A stretch of 64,000 nucleotides of DNA from JBDKLC01 sp040384865 (GTDB taxonomy: Bacteria > Patescibacteriota > Minisyncoccia > Phycocordibacterales > CAIZLB01). Positions 44,215-53,533 of this stretch are shown here, in pieces. The stretch covers positions 1 to 64,000 of the forward strand of contig JAZKIM010000006.1 in NCBI GenBank assembly GCA_040384865.1. Reading direction: 5' to 3'. The notes below the pieces were generated by a model. The model was given only the letters and a program-made list of their open reading frames with translations, did not search any database and was not told the origin of the DNA. The position numbers and the translations under genes are program-made. How positions within the stretch are numbered: position 1 is the first letter of the stretch; each line of letters begins with the position of its first letter.

Positions 44215-44985
44215 TTACCACCATAATAACAAGAACAAAACAGCCAGTACAATACGATACCATCCAAATACAGCGAAACTGTGTTTTTGTATATATGCAA
44301 GAAATGTTTTAACAGCAATGAGTGCCACTAGGAACGATACGGTGAAACCTATAGCAAGCGATCCAAATTGATCCATTGAAAAACTCCCCGCATTTTTAAA
44401 GAGATCTAGTCCGCTTGCCGCAAGCATTGTCGGAATAGCTAAGAGAAATGAAAAATCTACTATAGTCTTCTTGTCCACACCAATAAGCTGACCTCCGACA
44501 ATTGTTGCAGCAGAGCGAGAAACCCCTGGAATAATAGCTATTGCCTGGAATACTCCCACCCAGAAAGCTTGCCAGTACGTAGGCTCGCTATTACCTTCGA
44601 ACGTAGGTGCACGCTTCTTTATAAGACGTTCAAATACAATAAGGGCAACCCCTCCAACGAATAGTGCGCCAATAACCACCCACACATTACCAAGCAGATA
44701 TGTTTTTACCAATCTGTAAAAAACTAATCCAATTACTGCGGTTGGAATAAATCCAACAATAATCTTCCCCGCGAGAGAGAAGCTTGAAAAGATACGTTGC
44801 CGGTACAGAACAACAACAGCCAAGATAGCTCCGAGCTGAATAACGACATCAAAACTCTTTGTAAATTCAGACTCTCCAATTCCTAATAATTTCCCCGCCA
44901 AGATCAAATGACCAGTTGATGAAATAGGTAAAAATTCTGTTATGCCTTCTATGATGCCGAGTAGTAGTGCGTGAAAAATATCCAT
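44215..44985 (-). CDS. uppP: undecaprenyl-diphosphatase
   Basis: A 256-residue BacA-type enzyme recycling the lipid carrier of peptidoglycan. Motifs GIIEGITEFLPISSTGHLILAG and PGVSRSAATI with helix-rich body. Works with the PAP2 phosphatase encoded 620 bases upstream on the same strand; both act on lipid phosphates. Confidence 0.95.
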   Translation of the reverse strand: MDIFHALLLGIIEGITEFLPISSTGHLILAGKLLGIGESEFTKSFDVVIQLGAILAVVVLYRQRIFSSFSLAGKIIVGFIPTAVIGLVFYRLVKTYLLGNVWVVIGALFVGGVALIVFERLIKKRAPTFEGNSEPTYWQAFWVGVFQAIAIIPGVSRSAATIVGGQLIGVDKKTIVDFSFLLAIPTMLAASGLDLFKNAGSFSMDQFGSLAIGFTVSFLVALIAVKTFLAYIQKHSFAVFGWYRIVLAVLFLLLWW

Positions 44986-45012
44986 TTGTACTAAAGTTTT
45001 CCGATAGAGTTA

Positions 45013-45582
45013 TTAAATGTGTTCTTCACCGAAGAAAGAAGCTAATGCTTTATCTACTGCTTCGTACAATTCCTCAAGAGAGCCCTGATTATATACTATC
45101 CCATCGGCCATATCGATACAGGCGCGCAAATTTTGTGAACTCGGATCAGAAGAAGACATTTCTCTTTGCTCATCAGACTTAAATCTTTCCAAAGTTACAT
45201 GATCTGTGGAAAGATTTCTTTTAACAATTCGCTCGTAACGAAGTTCAATATTCGCATCCACCGCAAGTAAAAAGAAATTATCCTTATCTCTCAAAAAAGA
45301 AACCTCTCCGGGGGTACGGAGAGATTCAATGATAGCGTTTTTTCCTTCGGCCGCGGCTGTCTCATAGAGAGACAAAGCGATGAAAAATGGACCGTTTTCA
45401 TGACGGAGACTATTGGCAACTGTGGTGAAGCTATCACGATCCACAGGAAGACCTCGACGTTTAACCTCGGTGGTCAAAAACTCTCGTGCCGAGTAGTGCA
45501 TAAAGTCTTTTTTCTTTGACAGATATTCAACAACCGTTCCCTTCCCCGCACCAATAGTTCCAGTAATACCGATGATAATCAT
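45013..45582 (-). CDS. P-loop nucleotide kinase-like protein
   Basis: A 189-residue protein with Walker A GITGTIGAGKGTVVEYL (residues 5-12 G-T-I-G-A-G-K-G) and a kinase lid rich in Arg (RYERIVKRN). It resembles dephospho-CoA kinase or small nucleoside monophosphate kinases, with a DNFFLLAVDA strand. The exact substrate is uncertain. It sits between the PAP2 gene and uppP, 20 and 27 bases away. Confidence 0.78.
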   Translation of the reverse strand: MIIIGITGTIGAGKGTVVEYLSKKKDFMHYSAREFLTTEVKRRGLPVDRDSFTTVANSLRHENGPFFIALSLYETAAAEGKNAIIESLRTPGEVSFLRDKDNFFLLAVDANIELRYERIVKRNLSTDHVTLERFKSDEQREMSSSDPSSQNLRACIDMADGIVYNQGSLEELYEAVDKALASFFGEEHI

Positions 45583-45602
45583 ATTGGAAATATTCTAACA
45601 TA

Positions 45603-46118
45603 TCAGTTGCCCCTTTTTACCGATATCCGTGTATAAAAAATAACAGACAATAGGAACCAGAAAGTTCCAAGGCAAATTCCCCCAACAACATCATTAAAGG
45701 TATGTACGCCCAAATATATGCGACTATAAGAAACAAGCATTGGGACGCCAAGTCCCGCAATAATCAAAAAAAACTTACCCGTTCTAGATTTAACATGAGA
45801 AAGATATGAGTAGGTAAGAAGGAAAAAGAAAAGTGTTGCCATCGCAGCATGACCGCTTGGAAAGCTATACCCTGGTGCCTGAATGATTCCATCAACTGGA
45901 CGTGGGATTTGAAACCATTGTTTCAATAGCCAAACGGAACCGCCACCAAGCGACATAAAGATAACAAACTGGAAAAAGTGATAAATCTTTTTATGCGACA
46001 ATAAAAATATTCCAAGCACTATGCATAAAATAGTAATACTTTGAGGACTACCGATTTTAGAAACAAAGATCATAAATTCACTAAATGACATATATGGATA
46101 GTATAACAAAGTAAACAA
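45603..46118 (-). CDS. PAP2-family phosphatase
   Basis: A 171-residue membrane acid phosphatase. The three PAP2 motifs are present: K-x6-R-P (LKQWFQIPRPVDG), P-S-G-H (YSFPSGHAAMAT) and S-R-x5-H-x3-D (SYSRIYLGVHTFNDVVGG). Probably dephosphorylates undecaprenyl or phosphatidyl phosphates in the membrane. Same transcript as the kinase-like gene and uppP. Confidence 0.9.
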   Translation of the reverse strand: MFTLLYYPYMSFSEFMIFVSKIGSPQSITILCIVLGIFLLSHKKIYHFFQFVIFMSLGGGSVWLLKQWFQIPRPVDGIIQAPGYSFPSGHAAMATLFFFLLTYSYLSHVKSRTGKFFLIIAGLGVPMLVSYSRIYLGVHTFNDVVGGICLGTFWFLLSVIFYTRISVKRGN

Positions 46119-46121
46119 AAT

Positions 46122-46150
46122 GGCCGGTCGCGACTAGAACGCGACCGGCC
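46122..46150 (-). terminator. terminator of the carbonic-anhydrase-like gene
   Basis: An 11-bp perfect GC-rich stem (GGCCGGTCGCG 46122-46132 / CGCGACCGGCC 46140-46150), followed by ATTTTGTTT on the minus strand. Confidence 0.85.
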
Positions 46151-46165
46151 CCTAAACCATTGATG

Positions 46166-47071
46166 TTATGCCGCAGGAACAAGACGCACGTGAACACTTC
46201 CCCTTTTCCCCTCCTTGATTGCCAGCGGCCGGCCATCAAGGGAAATGGGTACAATGCTGTATTTCAAGCCGCAAAAAAATTTGTCGTTACAGAGACGACC
46301 AATCGCGGCTTTGGTGGCTGTTATTCGGCGCTCCAGACCGATGTTCAGGGAATTGACCTTTCCGCTCCCCTCAACCTTCACCGGGTGTGCTTTGCAGTCC
46401 TCGTGCGGACAGATTATAAGTTCACACATACCCAGATTGGTCTTGGCGTAGCGAAGGTTCTCGCGGGCCCAGCGACGAAGCGAGCTCCATGCACGCTTCC
46501 TGGTTGTCGTCAGGTGGTAGAGACAACCAGGTATTGTTAACCACGAAGCATCCAGCAACTCAACCTCAATTTCCGTACGAACACGGGCGAGCCTCGGATC
46601 GATGCACCCGAGGACGCATCGATTAACCTTCCTACGCGGAAACTCGACAATTTCATTACCGTCCCGTGCCGTTCCTTTGGCATCCAATTCGAGGCAGCGT
46701 ACAACCGGTGTGTAATCCAATTTAGCCGAATGCCTTACCGACTTTGCCATTGCCTCGACCAACTCTCGCACCGCCTTGGTATCCTCTCCGTAGTCAATGA
46801 TCACCAGCACCTCGGCTGGCCGATGTAGAGAAAACCCCATTGTTGAGATGGTCATCATCGCCTCCAACAGCTTTCTCCAGTGACGAGACTTGAAGATCTC
46901 ATTAAACGGCATCATGTGGCAAAGAGGGTCATATGCCCCCCTCACCAAAAGTTGAACGGCCGACGGGGTGAACCGAGTGCTCGGACAGATGACTAACGCC
47001 CGCGAATACTCAGCCTTGGGAGAACTAAGTGTTTCGGGTGGGTGATGAACTACAGGTGTTATTTCAAACAT
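46166..47071 (-). CDS. beta-carbonic-anhydrase-like protein (GC-rich unit)
   Basis: A 301-residue protein. Two motifs match the beta-carbonic anhydrase zinc site: C-x-D-x-R in LGCIDPR (Cys156, Asp158, Arg160) and H-x2-C in ICPHEDC (His223, Cys226), spaced as in the family. The N-terminal 150 residues do not match known carbonic anhydrases and may be a separate domain. AAGGAGGGG lies just before the ATG. Sampled GC is 50-60%, well above the flanks. It could hydrate CO2 or bind zinc for another reaction. Convergent with nothing; flanked by its own promoter and terminator. Confidence 0.65.
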   Translation of the reverse strand: MFEITPVVHHPPETLSSPKAEYSRALVICPSTRFTPSAVQLLVRGAYDPLCHMMPFNEIFKSRHWRKLLEAMMTISTMGFSLHRPAEVLVIIDYGEDTKAVRELVEAMAKSVRHSAKLDYTPVVRCLELDAKGTARDGNEIVEFPRRKVNRCVLGCIDPRLARVRTEIEVELLDASWLTIPGCLYHLTTTRKRAWSSLRRWARENLRYAKTNLGMCELIICPHEDCKAHPVKVEGSGKVNSLNIGLERRITATKAAIGRLCNDKFFCGLKYSIVPISLDGRPLAIKEGKRGSVHVRLVPAA

Positions 47072-47172
47072 ACGACCCCTCCTTTTTGTTTTTCTTTTTC
47101 ATTTTTCCTAACTAACTTGGTTGTGAACGTGTACTGTTTTTTGGAATCCTTTTCCCGTTTTCCTAAAGGACA

Positions 47173-47200
47173 CTATTACTCAAAACTGTCAAACCGTCAA
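47173..47200 (-). promoter_or_regulatory. promoter of the carbonic-anhydrase-like gene
   Basis: TTGACG (47195-47200), 16-base spacer, TAATAG (47173-47178) on the minus strand. Same style as the other units, about 100 bases before the start. Confidence 0.5.
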
Positions 47201-47205
47201 CGATC

Positions 47206-47724
47206 TTATCTTATACCACTATCAAAAGAGAGCACGACGTTTGTATATTGATCTTCCTCTACCACAACCTTTTGAGGCGAAAGTGCGGGCAGTATCCCCT
47301 CTCCACCAGCCACAACGGTGTAGTTTCCTGGGGCAAGCATAATACTAAAGGATCCATCTTTGGAAGAAGTAGCTATCATTACTGAACCATACTGATTAAG
47401 GAATTTGATCGTGGTTACAAGAGGTTTATCACTGCATTCTTCCTCGCTACCCTCCTTCATCACAGGGCAAGTAGGCCCAACCATCGCAACACCCTTGATT
47501 CCTGATTTATACAACACAGGGGGTGAGTAACTCTCGCGGCGGGAATACGCTCGATCGGCCGAAGAATAACTTTTTACTGCCGCCTCATTTTCACTATCAT
47601 ATATGGCCATGGTCTTTTGATATTCGCGACCTATAAAAAACACAAGAATTGGTACCGCCCCGAGAAGAACAAGAGCGCTTGCAAGTTTTGAATACCAGGT
47701 GACATTATTAAAATCTATTTTCAT
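47206..47724 (-). CDS. membrane-anchored protein with carboxypeptidase-regulatory-like domain
   Basis: A 172-residue protein. ATG at 47724 (MKIDFNNVTWYSKL) is chosen: the longer frame would start inside mscL. A membrane anchor covers about residues 14-32. The outer part is a beta-sandwich starting GIKGVAMVGPTCPVMKEG, with Cys pairs (C-P...C-S) typical of CPR surface 'regulatory-like' domains. It starts 23 bases after the end of mscL. Confidence 0.7.
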   Translation of the reverse strand: MKIDFNNVTWYSKLASALVLLGAVPILVFFIGREYQKTMAIYDSENEAAVKSYSSADRAYSRRESYSPPVLYKSGIKGVAMVGPTCPVMKEGSEEECSDKPLVTTIKFLNQYGSVMIATSSKDGSFSIMLAPGNYTVVAGGEGILPALSPQKVVVEEDQYTNVVLSFDSGIR

Positions 47725-47746
47725 ACGTTTAAAATTATAACATTGC

Positions 47747-48148
47747 CTATGCAATAATACTCGTGCAATGTGCGCATCGCTTTGCTGCGATTGGAATTTC
47801 ACTCAAACACTCTGGGCACTTCTTCGTTGTCGGATCTGCTGGTTTTTCATTACGAGACCGCGAAATTAATTTATTAATAGGGGTAACAACGAAAAAATAA
47901 ATAGCTACAGAAACCAAAAGAAAAGATACTACGTTGTTCAAGAAATCACCATACATAAAAATACTGTCATTAAGAACAAACTTTGCCTCCGAAAAATCTG
48001 GAACCTTGGCGATTGCTCCTATAAATGGAGTAAGGATATCCTTAACAAGAGCATTCACCACCCCGTTAAAGGAAGCTCCGATGACCACACCGACAGCTAA
48101 ATCGACGACATTACCCCGGAGAATAAACTGTTTAAAACCTTTAAGCAT
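47747..48148 (-). CDS. mscL: large-conductance mechanosensitive channel with zinc-ribbon tail
   Basis: A 133-residue MscL: MLKGFKQFILRGNVVDLAVGVVIGASFNGVVNALVKDILTP is the classical pore helix and start, followed by the second helix VSFLLVSVAIYFFVV. The C-terminal end adds a zinc ribbon (CPECLSEIPIAAKRCAHC, C-x2-C...C-x2-C), which is common in CPR and some other MscL. Opens under membrane tension to release solutes. Confidence 0.95.
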   Translation of the reverse strand: MLKGFKQFILRGNVVDLAVGVVIGASFNGVVNALVKDILTPFIGAIAKVPDFSEAKFVLNDSIFMYGDFLNNVVSFLLVSVAIYFFVVTPINKLISRSRNEKPADPTTKKCPECLSEIPIAAKRCAHCTSIIA

Positions 48149-48201
48149 GGAGATGTTATTAAGTTTAGGCTATTCGTACCCAATTACTATATAATATTTA
48201 T

Positions 48202-48780
48202 ATGAAAAACCAAGCGTATGCTGAACGCACCAACGAAAAGATGAAGGAGGTCCTCATGAACCCCGCAGCAGCTGGCCCTGAAATACATTATTACATGATT
48301 CGCGGTGGTTCGAAAAAAAAGAATATCACCGTTTGGGAATCTGGTACGGTAGGCGGTGAATACATCAAAGCATATGGCCACTATCATATCGATGACTTCA
48401 TCGAAACATACTGGGTGCTTGAAGGCCAAGGACTTCTCCTCTTACAGATGCGTAAGAAAGATAGCATGGGAAAATTTATCGATGACGAAATAGATTCATT
48501 CGAAGCTATTTCAGTACGAGCTGGTAGCAAGATCGTCATCCCCCCATTTGCCGGCCACTTGATGATTAACACCGGATCAACATGGCTCGCCACATCAGAT
48601 GACAGTCCGGTTAATTTCGATGCTGGGGACTCTGCAAGTCAACCAGCTCATGCCGACTACGAACCACTTCGAAAACTGAATGGCTTTGCGTATTATGTTA
48701 TCGAAAAGAACGGTAGACCTGAGTTCGTGAAGAACCCGAATTATAAAACGATTCCCGATATCACCCATCGAACAGCCTAA
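48202..48780 (+). CDS. cupin-type phosphoglucose isomerase
   Basis: A 192-residue protein of the archaeal-type, cupin glucose-6-phosphate isomerase family. Metal ligands: GHYHIDDFIE (H-x-H and E) and later PPFAGHLMIN (H). The family interconverts glucose-6-P and fructose-6-P with a metal ion. It neighbours glycogen-metabolism genes (convergent glgA), so it connects storage sugar to glycolysis. Confidence 0.88.
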   Translation: MKNQAYAERTNEKMKEVLMNPAAAGPEIHYYMIRGGSKKKNITVWESGTVGGEYIKAYGHYHIDDFIETYWVLEGQGLLLLQMRKKDSMGKFIDDEIDSFEAISVRAGSKIVIPPFAGHLMINTGSTWLATSDDSPVNFDAGDSASQPAHADYEPLRKLNGFAYYVIEKNGRPEFVKNPNYKTIPDITHRTA

Positions 48781-48784
48781 ATCT

Positions 48785-50332
48785 CTAAGAATTTACCTGA
48801 GGTTTCTTTGAAGTCTTTCTCTTTGGACGCTTTTTATGTAAATCAATTACCCGATTGAATAGATTTACATATTTTTTAGCAGATGCACTCCAAGAAAAAT
48901 CCTGTGCCATAGCACGTGACTGAATAGCTCGCCATTTCTTATTATCTCTGAAGTTTTCAAAAGCGCGAATTATAGCAATCATCAACGATGATGAATCGAA
49001 TTTTTCAAATACAAAACCTGTTCCTACTCCCTCGTCGGGATTATAATCCTCAACCGAGTCAGCGAGACCACCTACCTTGCGTACAATAGGTACAGCTCCA
49101 AGTCGCATTGCTTCCATCTGCGTCAATCCGCAGGGTTCATATTTTGAAGGAATAACAACGGCATCTGTTCCTGAAAATACGAGATGAGGAAGGTCTGAAT
49201 CAAATTGAAGGTGAATACCAACCTGAGTCGGGTTTGCTGCCTGCAACTCTTGAAAGAAAGTCATCAATTCATGATCTCCCTCTCCTACAACGATAAGTTG
49301 TATTGGTAATTCCTGAAGCAATGTTTGAATGATAGGCTGAAGGAGATTAATCCCCTTTTGACTCCACAAACGGGAAACTATACTGATCACAAATGTTTTT
49401 TTATCAATTGGCAAGCCAAATCGCTCCTGCAACGCCTGCTTATTTTTTAAACGCCTCTCCAGTTTTGAGGTTGTAAAATGTTCTGGTACAAAAGGATCAT
49501 TTCGCGGATCCCATAGGTCAATATTAATACCATTCAGAATACCGAACAGCACAGACCTCCTCTCTTTTAAAAGATCTTCAAGCCCTTCACCAAAATCTTT
49601 AGTTAGAATTTCCTTGGAATGATTTTCTGAAACAGTCACTATTGCATCCGAATATATGATGCCGCGTCGCAATGCATTTATTTTTAATAATCGATTGCTT
49701 TCAAATGACGGAACCTCTGAATGCCCATCATCGTAATCCATCTCCTGCACGAACCGATGATTAAACATTCCCTGGAAAGCAAGATTGTGGATGGCAAGTA
49801 GCGACGCAATATCGGCAATTTCAAGGTCGTTCTTGTATACCGTTTTCATGTAATTAAACATATACCCCATCGGCCAATCCGCACCAACGATTATATCTGG
49901 CTTCCACTCATCATGAAACTTAAGGAATTCAAGGACACCTCGAGACAACAAAGCCCAGCGCACAGGGTCATCTCCATAGCCGTACACATTAGCGCGCTGT
50001 TCGTAATATTCTTGATTCTCAAGAAAATATGTCGTAACCGGATCGACATCTTTCACCGGGGTATATCGTCGCACGTTACAAATAAGATTCTTTGGACCCT
50101 CCTCATTATCAGTAGGCACCTCTAAATGCTCATGAATGAGTTCAAGCTCATATACATCAGGATCAATATTCAAATATCGTGGGATGAAGACTCGAGCGTC
50201 ATGACCAAGTTTCTGAAGAGCCTTGGGTAGTGAGTACATTACTGCAGCAAGACCACCCACCATAGCAAAAGGGGCAGCTTCGCTTCCTACGAAAAGGATT
50301 TTTAATCCTTTCTTTGATCCAAAGAGTTTCAT
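48785..50332 (-). CDS. glgA: glycogen synthase (GT5), KxGGL lysine replaced
   Basis: A 515-residue ADP/UDP-glucose-type glycogen/starch synthase. Two Rossmann domains: N-terminal (LKILFVGSEAAPFAMVGGLAAVMYSLPKAL) and C-terminal with KYEPCGLTQMEAMRLGAVPIVRKVGGLADSV (nucleotide sugar and acceptor site). In most members the first loop is K-x-G-G-L; here it is M-V-G-G-L, without the lysine that contacts the sugar-nucleotide phosphate. The enzyme might use another donor. 22 bases downstream of the phosphorylase fusion on the same strand. Confidence 0.92.
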   Translation of the reverse strand: MKLFGSKKGLKILFVGSEAAPFAMVGGLAAVMYSLPKALQKLGHDARVFIPRYLNIDPDVYELELIHEHLEVPTDNEEGPKNLICNVRRYTPVKDVDPVTTYFLENQEYYEQRANVYGYGDDPVRWALLSRGVLEFLKFHDEWKPDIIVGADWPMGYMFNYMKTVYKNDLEIADIASLLAIHNLAFQGMFNHRFVQEMDYDDGHSEVPSFESNRLLKINALRRGIIYSDAIVTVSENHSKEILTKDFGEGLEDLLKERRSVLFGILNGINIDLWDPRNDPFVPEHFTTSKLERRLKNKQALQERFGLPIDKKTFVISIVSRLWSQKGINLLQPIIQTLLQELPIQLIVVGEGDHELMTFFQELQAANPTQVGIHLQFDSDLPHLVFSGTDAVVIPSKYEPCGLTQMEAMRLGAVPIVRKVGGLADSVEDYNPDEGVGTGFVFEKFDSSSLMIAIIRAFENFRDNKKWRAIQSRAMAQDFSWSASAKKYVNLFNRVIDLHKKRPKRKTSKKPQVNS

Positions 50333-50354
50333 AATGTATATCTATATTAGCAAT

Positions 50355-52757
50355 TTACTGTTGATTTGGAAAATAGAGTTTGTTTATATAATCCTTCACC
50401 ATACGAGTGGCGGTATATCGTTCTTCCGTAAGACCAACAGTACCACGGATACGAGAAATCCAATTTCGCGGGATTCCGGAAGCGTCGCGCTCATAGAATA
50501 TCGGTACTATTTTATTTTCGATCGTGTCATATATATCTGTAGAAATATGTTCATCATCAAGTATCCAACCTAAACCACTCCAGTCTACTTCCCCCACCCA
50601 ACCGTCTTTAGTGCTGCACTGAAGAGCTCCATTAAGTGCTGCCTTCATCCCACTAGTGCCACAAGCTTCGAAGCCGGGAATGGGGGTATTAAGCCAAACA
50701 TCAGCACCAAGCACCAACTCTTTTGCCACGTTAATTGAATACTCCGGAACATAGACGATCTTACCCAAAAACTCTGGCCGTGATACATATTCTTTTATCC
50801 GTGCCACTGTTGCTTGCCCCTCTTTATCGTCCTTATGCGCCTTGCCGGAAATAATGAAATGTACCGGCCCGTCGGCTTTTTCAACAATTTGAGCAAGTCG
50901 TCCTAAGTCACTAAATAACATTTCTGGACGTTTATATGAAGCAAACCGTCGAGCCCAGACAATGATAAGGGTGTTGGGGTTTAGTTTTACTCCTGTTTGC
51001 GAGTCAATGTAAGCAACCAAATTTGTGCGCAAAGTCATTCTTGTCTTCCACAGCTCATAATCATCAATGTCCTCAAGAGATAGTGTTGGCCACCCCGGGG
51101 TTCTCCATCGTGGTAAGTAGACCCCATTGGTAATAGGGATTAATAAGCTATGTGGATGAACCTTCTTTTCAAACTCAACATGGAGAGCGCTCACTCCATT
51201 CGCCCGCGACGCGCTACCAAGCATGAATTTAGTGGTTGAAAACATTTCTGGATTTTCCTGTCGGGCCCCAAGTAGAAAGAATTCTTCAAAATCAATTCGA
51301 TGGCGGTTGAAATAATGTTTAACAATTCCACGCAGACGATCTCTTGAAAAGTTTATTCCCGCAACAGATAGGATGGTGTGTTTCGACGCAACAATGTGCT
51401 GCTTCATCATCTGAACAGCCGCGCGAAGACTCATTTCTGGATGATCATGAATATACTCAGCAAATAGTGCCAGCGCTACAAAACTAGTATGACCCTCGTT
51501 GAGATGATATACCGTTGGATGAATATCTAATGTGCGAAGCAACTTTACTCCACCTATACCGAGTAAGAGCTGCTGTAAAATGTTAATGCTAATATCCGAC
51601 CCATATAAAGAAGATAGAATCCTCTGAATGTCACCGCTGTTTTTTTCAGTATCAGTATCAAGAAGATACAAACGCGAGCTTCCATGAATTCGTTGCCATA
51701 CTTGCAGACAAATCGTACTGTCCGCCACATCAACATTAACAATCATTGGCTCACCGTTTGCCAAACGTAGTAATCGAAAGTTGTGATTTATAAGACTAAT
51801 ACGGTTCTCCGAGCGAAGCTCTTCCGAAGATGCTTCTGTACGTTGGTTATAAAAAAGACCTATGGCAGAAAACGGTATGCCTTGATCCCCTACTTCTCGA
51901 ACAAAGTCTTCAGCAAGCATACCAAGCCCTCCGGCATAGAGGGGTAAACCTTGAATACCGTACTCTGCACAAAAAAATGCTACGGACTTTTTTGATAATA
52001 TCTTTTTTATAATTTCAGCGGTGTCCTGCGGACCTGCAATTTTCACTGATTCAATTCCTACCTGTGATGGTGAATAATCATTACCGCCCGGAAACACAGC
52101 GTCACCGACGAATAACATGTCCGAAACCTTTAACTCATAACGATCCAAAAGGCGTTTCAACCCCGTTGCCTTATTAAAACCTTTGGAAAGAAAGTCTATA
52201 GATGTTGTACCTCCAATAACAATCTCTATATCCGGTAAAAGAGGCTCAAGTTCAGCTTTAATAGCTAAGCGTTTTTTTTGATCAGAATCCCACATCTCTT
52301 TTACCTCAATCGGCGCCTTTTGGCCATAAGCCGAAAAGGTTATCTGTGATCCTCTATCCTCGATGTAGTCTCCAAAAATTTGATGCTCGGGTGGAATATC
52401 ATACCGATGAGAAGCAATGAGATCTTTTAGTGCAACGATAGTTTTTCTCTTAAGATCTTCTCTGAAGAGCTGCTCGTCCACTAGCTGCCACTCACCTATT
52501 TCAGCTTCATATTCATAACACTGACTACCGTCTACCGGCAACATAACAAGATCATTGACCGGGCCCTTCCAAAATGGCAAAAATTGTTTTTTAAATTGTT
52601 CAAAAGAGCCTCCTGAAATGACGACTACCTTTGCACGCGTCGCTAGTTGTGCCAGCAATTCAGCCATCTCTAATCCAAGAGACTGTTTGCTCTCAGCAAG
52701 AGTACCGTCAAGATCGAAAGCGATAATCTTTTTTACCTCTTGGGAAGAATCAATCAT
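50355..52757 (-). CDS. HAD phosphatase - alpha-glucan phosphorylase fusion
   Basis: An 800-residue fusion. Residues 1-about 250 are a HAD phosphatase (FDLDGT, Asp15 and Asp17; FVGDAVFPGGNDYS near 215-230). Residues about 255-800 are a short-type alpha-glucan phosphorylase (GT35): CAEYGIQGLPLYAGGLGMLAEDF, EGHTSFVALALF, VWARRFASYKRPEM, and the PLP lysine about 705 in GTSGMKAALNG. The phosphorylase releases glucose-1-P from glycogen; the HAD part may then dephosphorylate a sugar phosphate. Such a fusion places two steps in one chain. It precedes glgA. Confidence 0.9.
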   Translation of the reverse strand: MIDSSQEVKKIIAFDLDGTLAESKQSLGLEMAELLAQLATRAKVVVISGGSFEQFKKQFLPFWKGPVNDLVMLPVDGSQCYEYEAEIGEWQLVDEQLFREDLKRKTIVALKDLIASHRYDIPPEHQIFGDYIEDRGSQITFSAYGQKAPIEVKEMWDSDQKKRLAIKAELEPLLPDIEIVIGGTTSIDFLSKGFNKATGLKRLLDRYELKVSDMLFVGDAVFPGGNDYSPSQVGIESVKIAGPQDTAEIIKKILSKKSVAFFCAEYGIQGLPLYAGGLGMLAEDFVREVGDQGIPFSAIGLFYNQRTEASSEELRSENRISLINHNFRLLRLANGEPMIVNVDVADSTICLQVWQRIHGSSRLYLLDTDTEKNSGDIQRILSSLYGSDISINILQQLLLGIGGVKLLRTLDIHPTVYHLNEGHTSFVALALFAEYIHDHPEMSLRAAVQMMKQHIVASKHTILSVAGINFSRDRLRGIVKHYFNRHRIDFEEFFLLGARQENPEMFSTTKFMLGSASRANGVSALHVEFEKKVHPHSLLIPITNGVYLPRWRTPGWPTLSLEDIDDYELWKTRMTLRTNLVAYIDSQTGVKLNPNTLIIVWARRFASYKRPEMLFSDLGRLAQIVEKADGPVHFIISGKAHKDDKEGQATVARIKEYVSRPEFLGKIVYVPEYSINVAKELVLGADVWLNTPIPGFEACGTSGMKAALNGALQCSTKDGWVGEVDWSGLGWILDDEHISTDIYDTIENKIVPIFYERDASGIPRNWISRIRGTVGLTEERYTATRMVKDYINKLYFPNQQ

Positions 52758-52801
52758 GGGTGTTCGCTCCTATTATATCCCAAATACGCTATCATTAATA
52801 A

Positions 52802-53395
52802 ATGATTGAACAATTGTCTTCTGAAGTTTCGCCTTTCATTCTTACACTATTACTTAAATATAAATATTTAGTCCTTTTTCCCATTCTCGTTGTGGAAGGC
52901 CCCATCGTCACTATACTGTCGGGAGCCTTGGCCACACCCGAAGCGCACGTGTTTTCCATCGTTCCCCTGTTCTTCTTTGTTGTCTTCGCCGATCTCTTCG
53001 GCGATACGTTCTATTATTTGATAGGAAGGTACGCTGGTGAAAAGGTATTAAATAGGATCAGCGAGAAAAAGCATGTTGATTATCACCAAAAGATTACGGA
53101 CTATTTTGAAAAATATGGTGGACGAACGTTGATTATTGGAAAAATAAGTCACGGTCTCGGATGGCCAGTGATGGTATTTGCAGGAAGTGTACATATGAAC
53201 TACGCAAGATTCATGACATTTAATCTTTTTACCAGTCTTATTAAAAGCATTGTCCTGATTTTAATAGGATACTTATACTCCGAGAATTATAGACAGATAG
53301 TTTCTTATTTCGGCTCAGTAAGCGCAACGATTACAATAACAGCTCTTGTTGTGCTACTGATATATCTATTCGTCTATTCGAGAAAGGTTCGATGA
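52802..53395 (+). CDS. DedA-family membrane protein
   Basis: A 197-residue protein with about five membrane segments. FPILVVEGPIVTILSGALA, DLFGDTFYYLIGRYAGEKV and KISHGLGWPVMVFAGSVHMNYARFMTFNLFT are the conserved core (E, G, R and G-x-x-x-G parts). DedA proteins are flippase-like transporters needed for membrane homeostasis and lipid carrier recycling. Starts 45 bases from the divergent HAD-phosphorylase start. Confidence 0.88.
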   Translation: MIEQLSSEVSPFILTLLLKYKYLVLFPILVVEGPIVTILSGALATPEAHVFSIVPLFFFVVFADLFGDTFYYLIGRYAGEKVLNRISEKKHVDYHQKITDYFEKYGGRTLIIGKISHGLGWPVMVFAGSVHMNYARFMTFNLFTSLIKSIVLILIGYLYSENYRQIVSYFGSVSATITITALVVLLIYLFVYSRKVR

Positions 53396-53456
53396 ACCCT
53401 ATCATGAAGCTTTAATTAAGATTGCATAAGCTGTGCATAACCAGGTGGAAAACTTG

Positions 53457-53484
53457 TTGACATCATGTGGATGAGGTATAGCAT
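53457..53484 (+). promoter_or_regulatory. promoter of the 48-residue ORF
   Basis: TTGACA (53457-53462), 16-base spacer, TAGCAT (53479-53484). It matches other units' TAGYAT-like minus-ten. Confidence 0.6.
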
Positions 53485-53533
53485 TAGACACAGGGAAGCA
53501 CGGATTGTCAACAATCAACTAGAGGAAACATAT

